DNA from: CBDHFF01 sp965262395
Lineage (GTDB): Bacteria; Pseudomonadota; Alphaproteobacteria; Rickettsiales; Anaplasmataceae
NCBI GenBank assembly: GCA_965262395.1
Contig: OZ253531.1
Span: forward strand, 806,001 to 870,000
Direction: 5' to 3'
Length of the DNA stretch: 64,000 bases
The translations under genes and the position numbers were made by a program. Within the stretch, counting starts at the first letter, position 1, and every line of letters begins with the position of its first letter. A model generated the notes under the pieces. That model had not been told where the DNA came from, ran no database searches, and was given only the letters and a program-made list of their open reading frames with translations. This document shows positions 63,002 through 64,000 of the stretch, piece by piece.

Positions 63002-64000
63002 CTAGAAGCCCATTCCACCCATTCCACCCATTCCACCCATTGGCATGCCGCCGCCAGCAGGAGCATCATTATCATCATCACCCTTAACTTCAGCAATAAT
63101 TGCATCAGTTGTTGCGATAAGAAGAGCTGTAGAAATTGCGGTTCTAACTGCACTCTTTGTTACTTTTACAGGATCAATAATACCAGCAGAGAACGCATCA
63201 ACATATTCAAATGTTTTTGCATCTAAAATCCAGTTAACATTATCTTGAGCAAGTAATTTTCCGATAACCACAGAATCTTCTTCTCCAGAGTTTCTAAGAA
63301 TTTGTGATATAGGAGCACGAAGAGCTTTTCTGACTATATTTGCAGCTGCTTCTTCATCATCATTATCACCTTTGAAATTAGCAATTTTGTCTGATTTTAA
63401 AGCATACAAAAGAGCTGCACCACTACCAGCAATAACACCTTCTGCAACTGCAGCACGTGTTGCGTGTAGAGCATCATCAGCTCTGTCTTTTCTTTCTTTT
63501 GTTTCAACTTCGGTTGAACCACCAACCTTAATCACTGCAACACCGCCAGCTAGCTTTGCAAGGCGTTCTTTCATTTTTTCAATCTCATATTCAGAATTAG
63601 ATTCATCAATTTGTGCTTGAATTTGTTTTACTCTTTCATCTATTTCAGATGAATTGCCTTCACCATCAACTATAGTTGTATCATCTTTTGTAATTTTAAT
63701 ACTTTTTGCAGAACCCAGCATTAAAGACATGTCATCATTTTCTATAGATGATCCTGCATCTTCGCTAACCACTTGTGCGCCTGTTAAGATAGCTATATCT
63801 TTTAGCATATCTTTTTTCTTTTCACCAAAACCTGGTGCTTTTACAGCAGCAATTTTCATCGCACCACGAAGTTTGTTTAATACTAAAGTAGCTAAAGCTT
63901 CTCCTTCTACATCTTCAGCAATTATTAAAAGTGGCTTATTTTTACTTGCTGCTGCTTCCAATGCTGGTACAACATGTTGAGCAGAAGTAATTTTTTTATC
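63002..64000 (-). CDS. groL: Chaperonin GroEL, C-terminal 60% (5' end outside window)
   Basis: GroEL is the 60-kDa barrel chaperonin. The frame is open to base 64000 and encodes the intermediate/apical and equatorial C-terminal parts: PLLIIAEDVEGEALATLVLNK (read in pieces), KAPGFGEKKKDML, and AGGVAVIKVGGSTEVE. It ends in the typical GGMGGMGGMGF tail. The N-terminal ~210 residues and groES, if adjacent, lie beyond the window. Confidence 0.97.
   Translation of the reverse strand, partial: DKKITSAQHVVPALEAAASKNKPLLIIAEDVEGEALATLVLNKLRGAMKIAAVKAPGFGEKKKDMLKDIAILTGAQVVSEDAGSSIENDDMSLMLGSAKSIKITKDDTTIVDGEGNSSEIDERVKQIQAQIDESNSEYEIEKMKERLAKLAGGVAVIKVGGSTEVETKERKDRADDALHATRAAVAEGVIAGSGAALLYALKSDKIANFKGDNDDEEAAANIVRKALRAPISQILRNSGEEDSVVIGKLLAQDNVNWILDAKTFEYVDAFSAGIIDPVKVTKSAVRTAISTALLIATTDAIIAEVKGDDDNDAPAGGGMPMGGMGGMGGMGF

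Overview
The window is AT-rich, densely coded DNA from an alphaproteobacterium, most likely an obligately intracellular Rickettsiales relative. A motile Midichloria-like lineage is my best guess, but this is an inference. Evidence for the group is the trigger factor-clpP-clpX-lon-HU order, class I lysyl-tRNA synthetase, a ZauP/ZapA pair, alphaproteobacterial-type S4, and homologues of the mitochondrial complex I assembly factors NDUFAF6 and NDUFAF7. MotA/MotB and a lone PilT point to a lineage that kept motility genes.

Layout. 0-20.9 kb is mostly conserved housekeeping sequence: a bactofilin end, hemF, a porin-like barrel, xseA, a degenerate histidine-kinase-like protein, motA/motB, a TPR protein-nadK-DUF2939 operon, zauP/zapA, an Fe superoxide dismutase with a Tat-like leader, tsaB, an NDUFAF6-like protein, pilT, yajC, tRNA-Thr, tpiA, a Lol permease and an ExoD-like protein.

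20.9-38.5 kb, between tRNA-Arg(ACG) and tRNA-Leu(TAG), looks like a decayed genomic island. A P4-type integrase pseudogene starts about 280 bp after tRNA-Arg, followed by tandem-repeat arrays. Then come five long proteins with no recognised family. They are rich in low-complexity repeats, and two carry nuclear-localisation-like basic clusters. Two of the five were probably one gene, split by a one-base deletion inside a 42-bp repeat array. I regard this set as candidate host-directed effectors.

38.5-50 kb is conserved: tig, clpP, clpX, lon and hup (protein quality control and nucleoid), two tRNA-Leu genes, rpsD, a small membrane protein, lysK and an NDUFAF7-like methyltransferase. 50-57.5 kb holds four unknown multi-pass membrane proteins on the minus strand. 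Three are built from one, two or three copies of what looks like the same four-helix module. 58-64 kb holds mraZ-rsmH-ftsL (division, with a striking 10-bp-phased operator before mraZ and no ftsI after ftsL), the metN-metI-metQ methionine importer, and the 3' part of groEL.

All family calls rest on reading motifs by eye. No database search was run.
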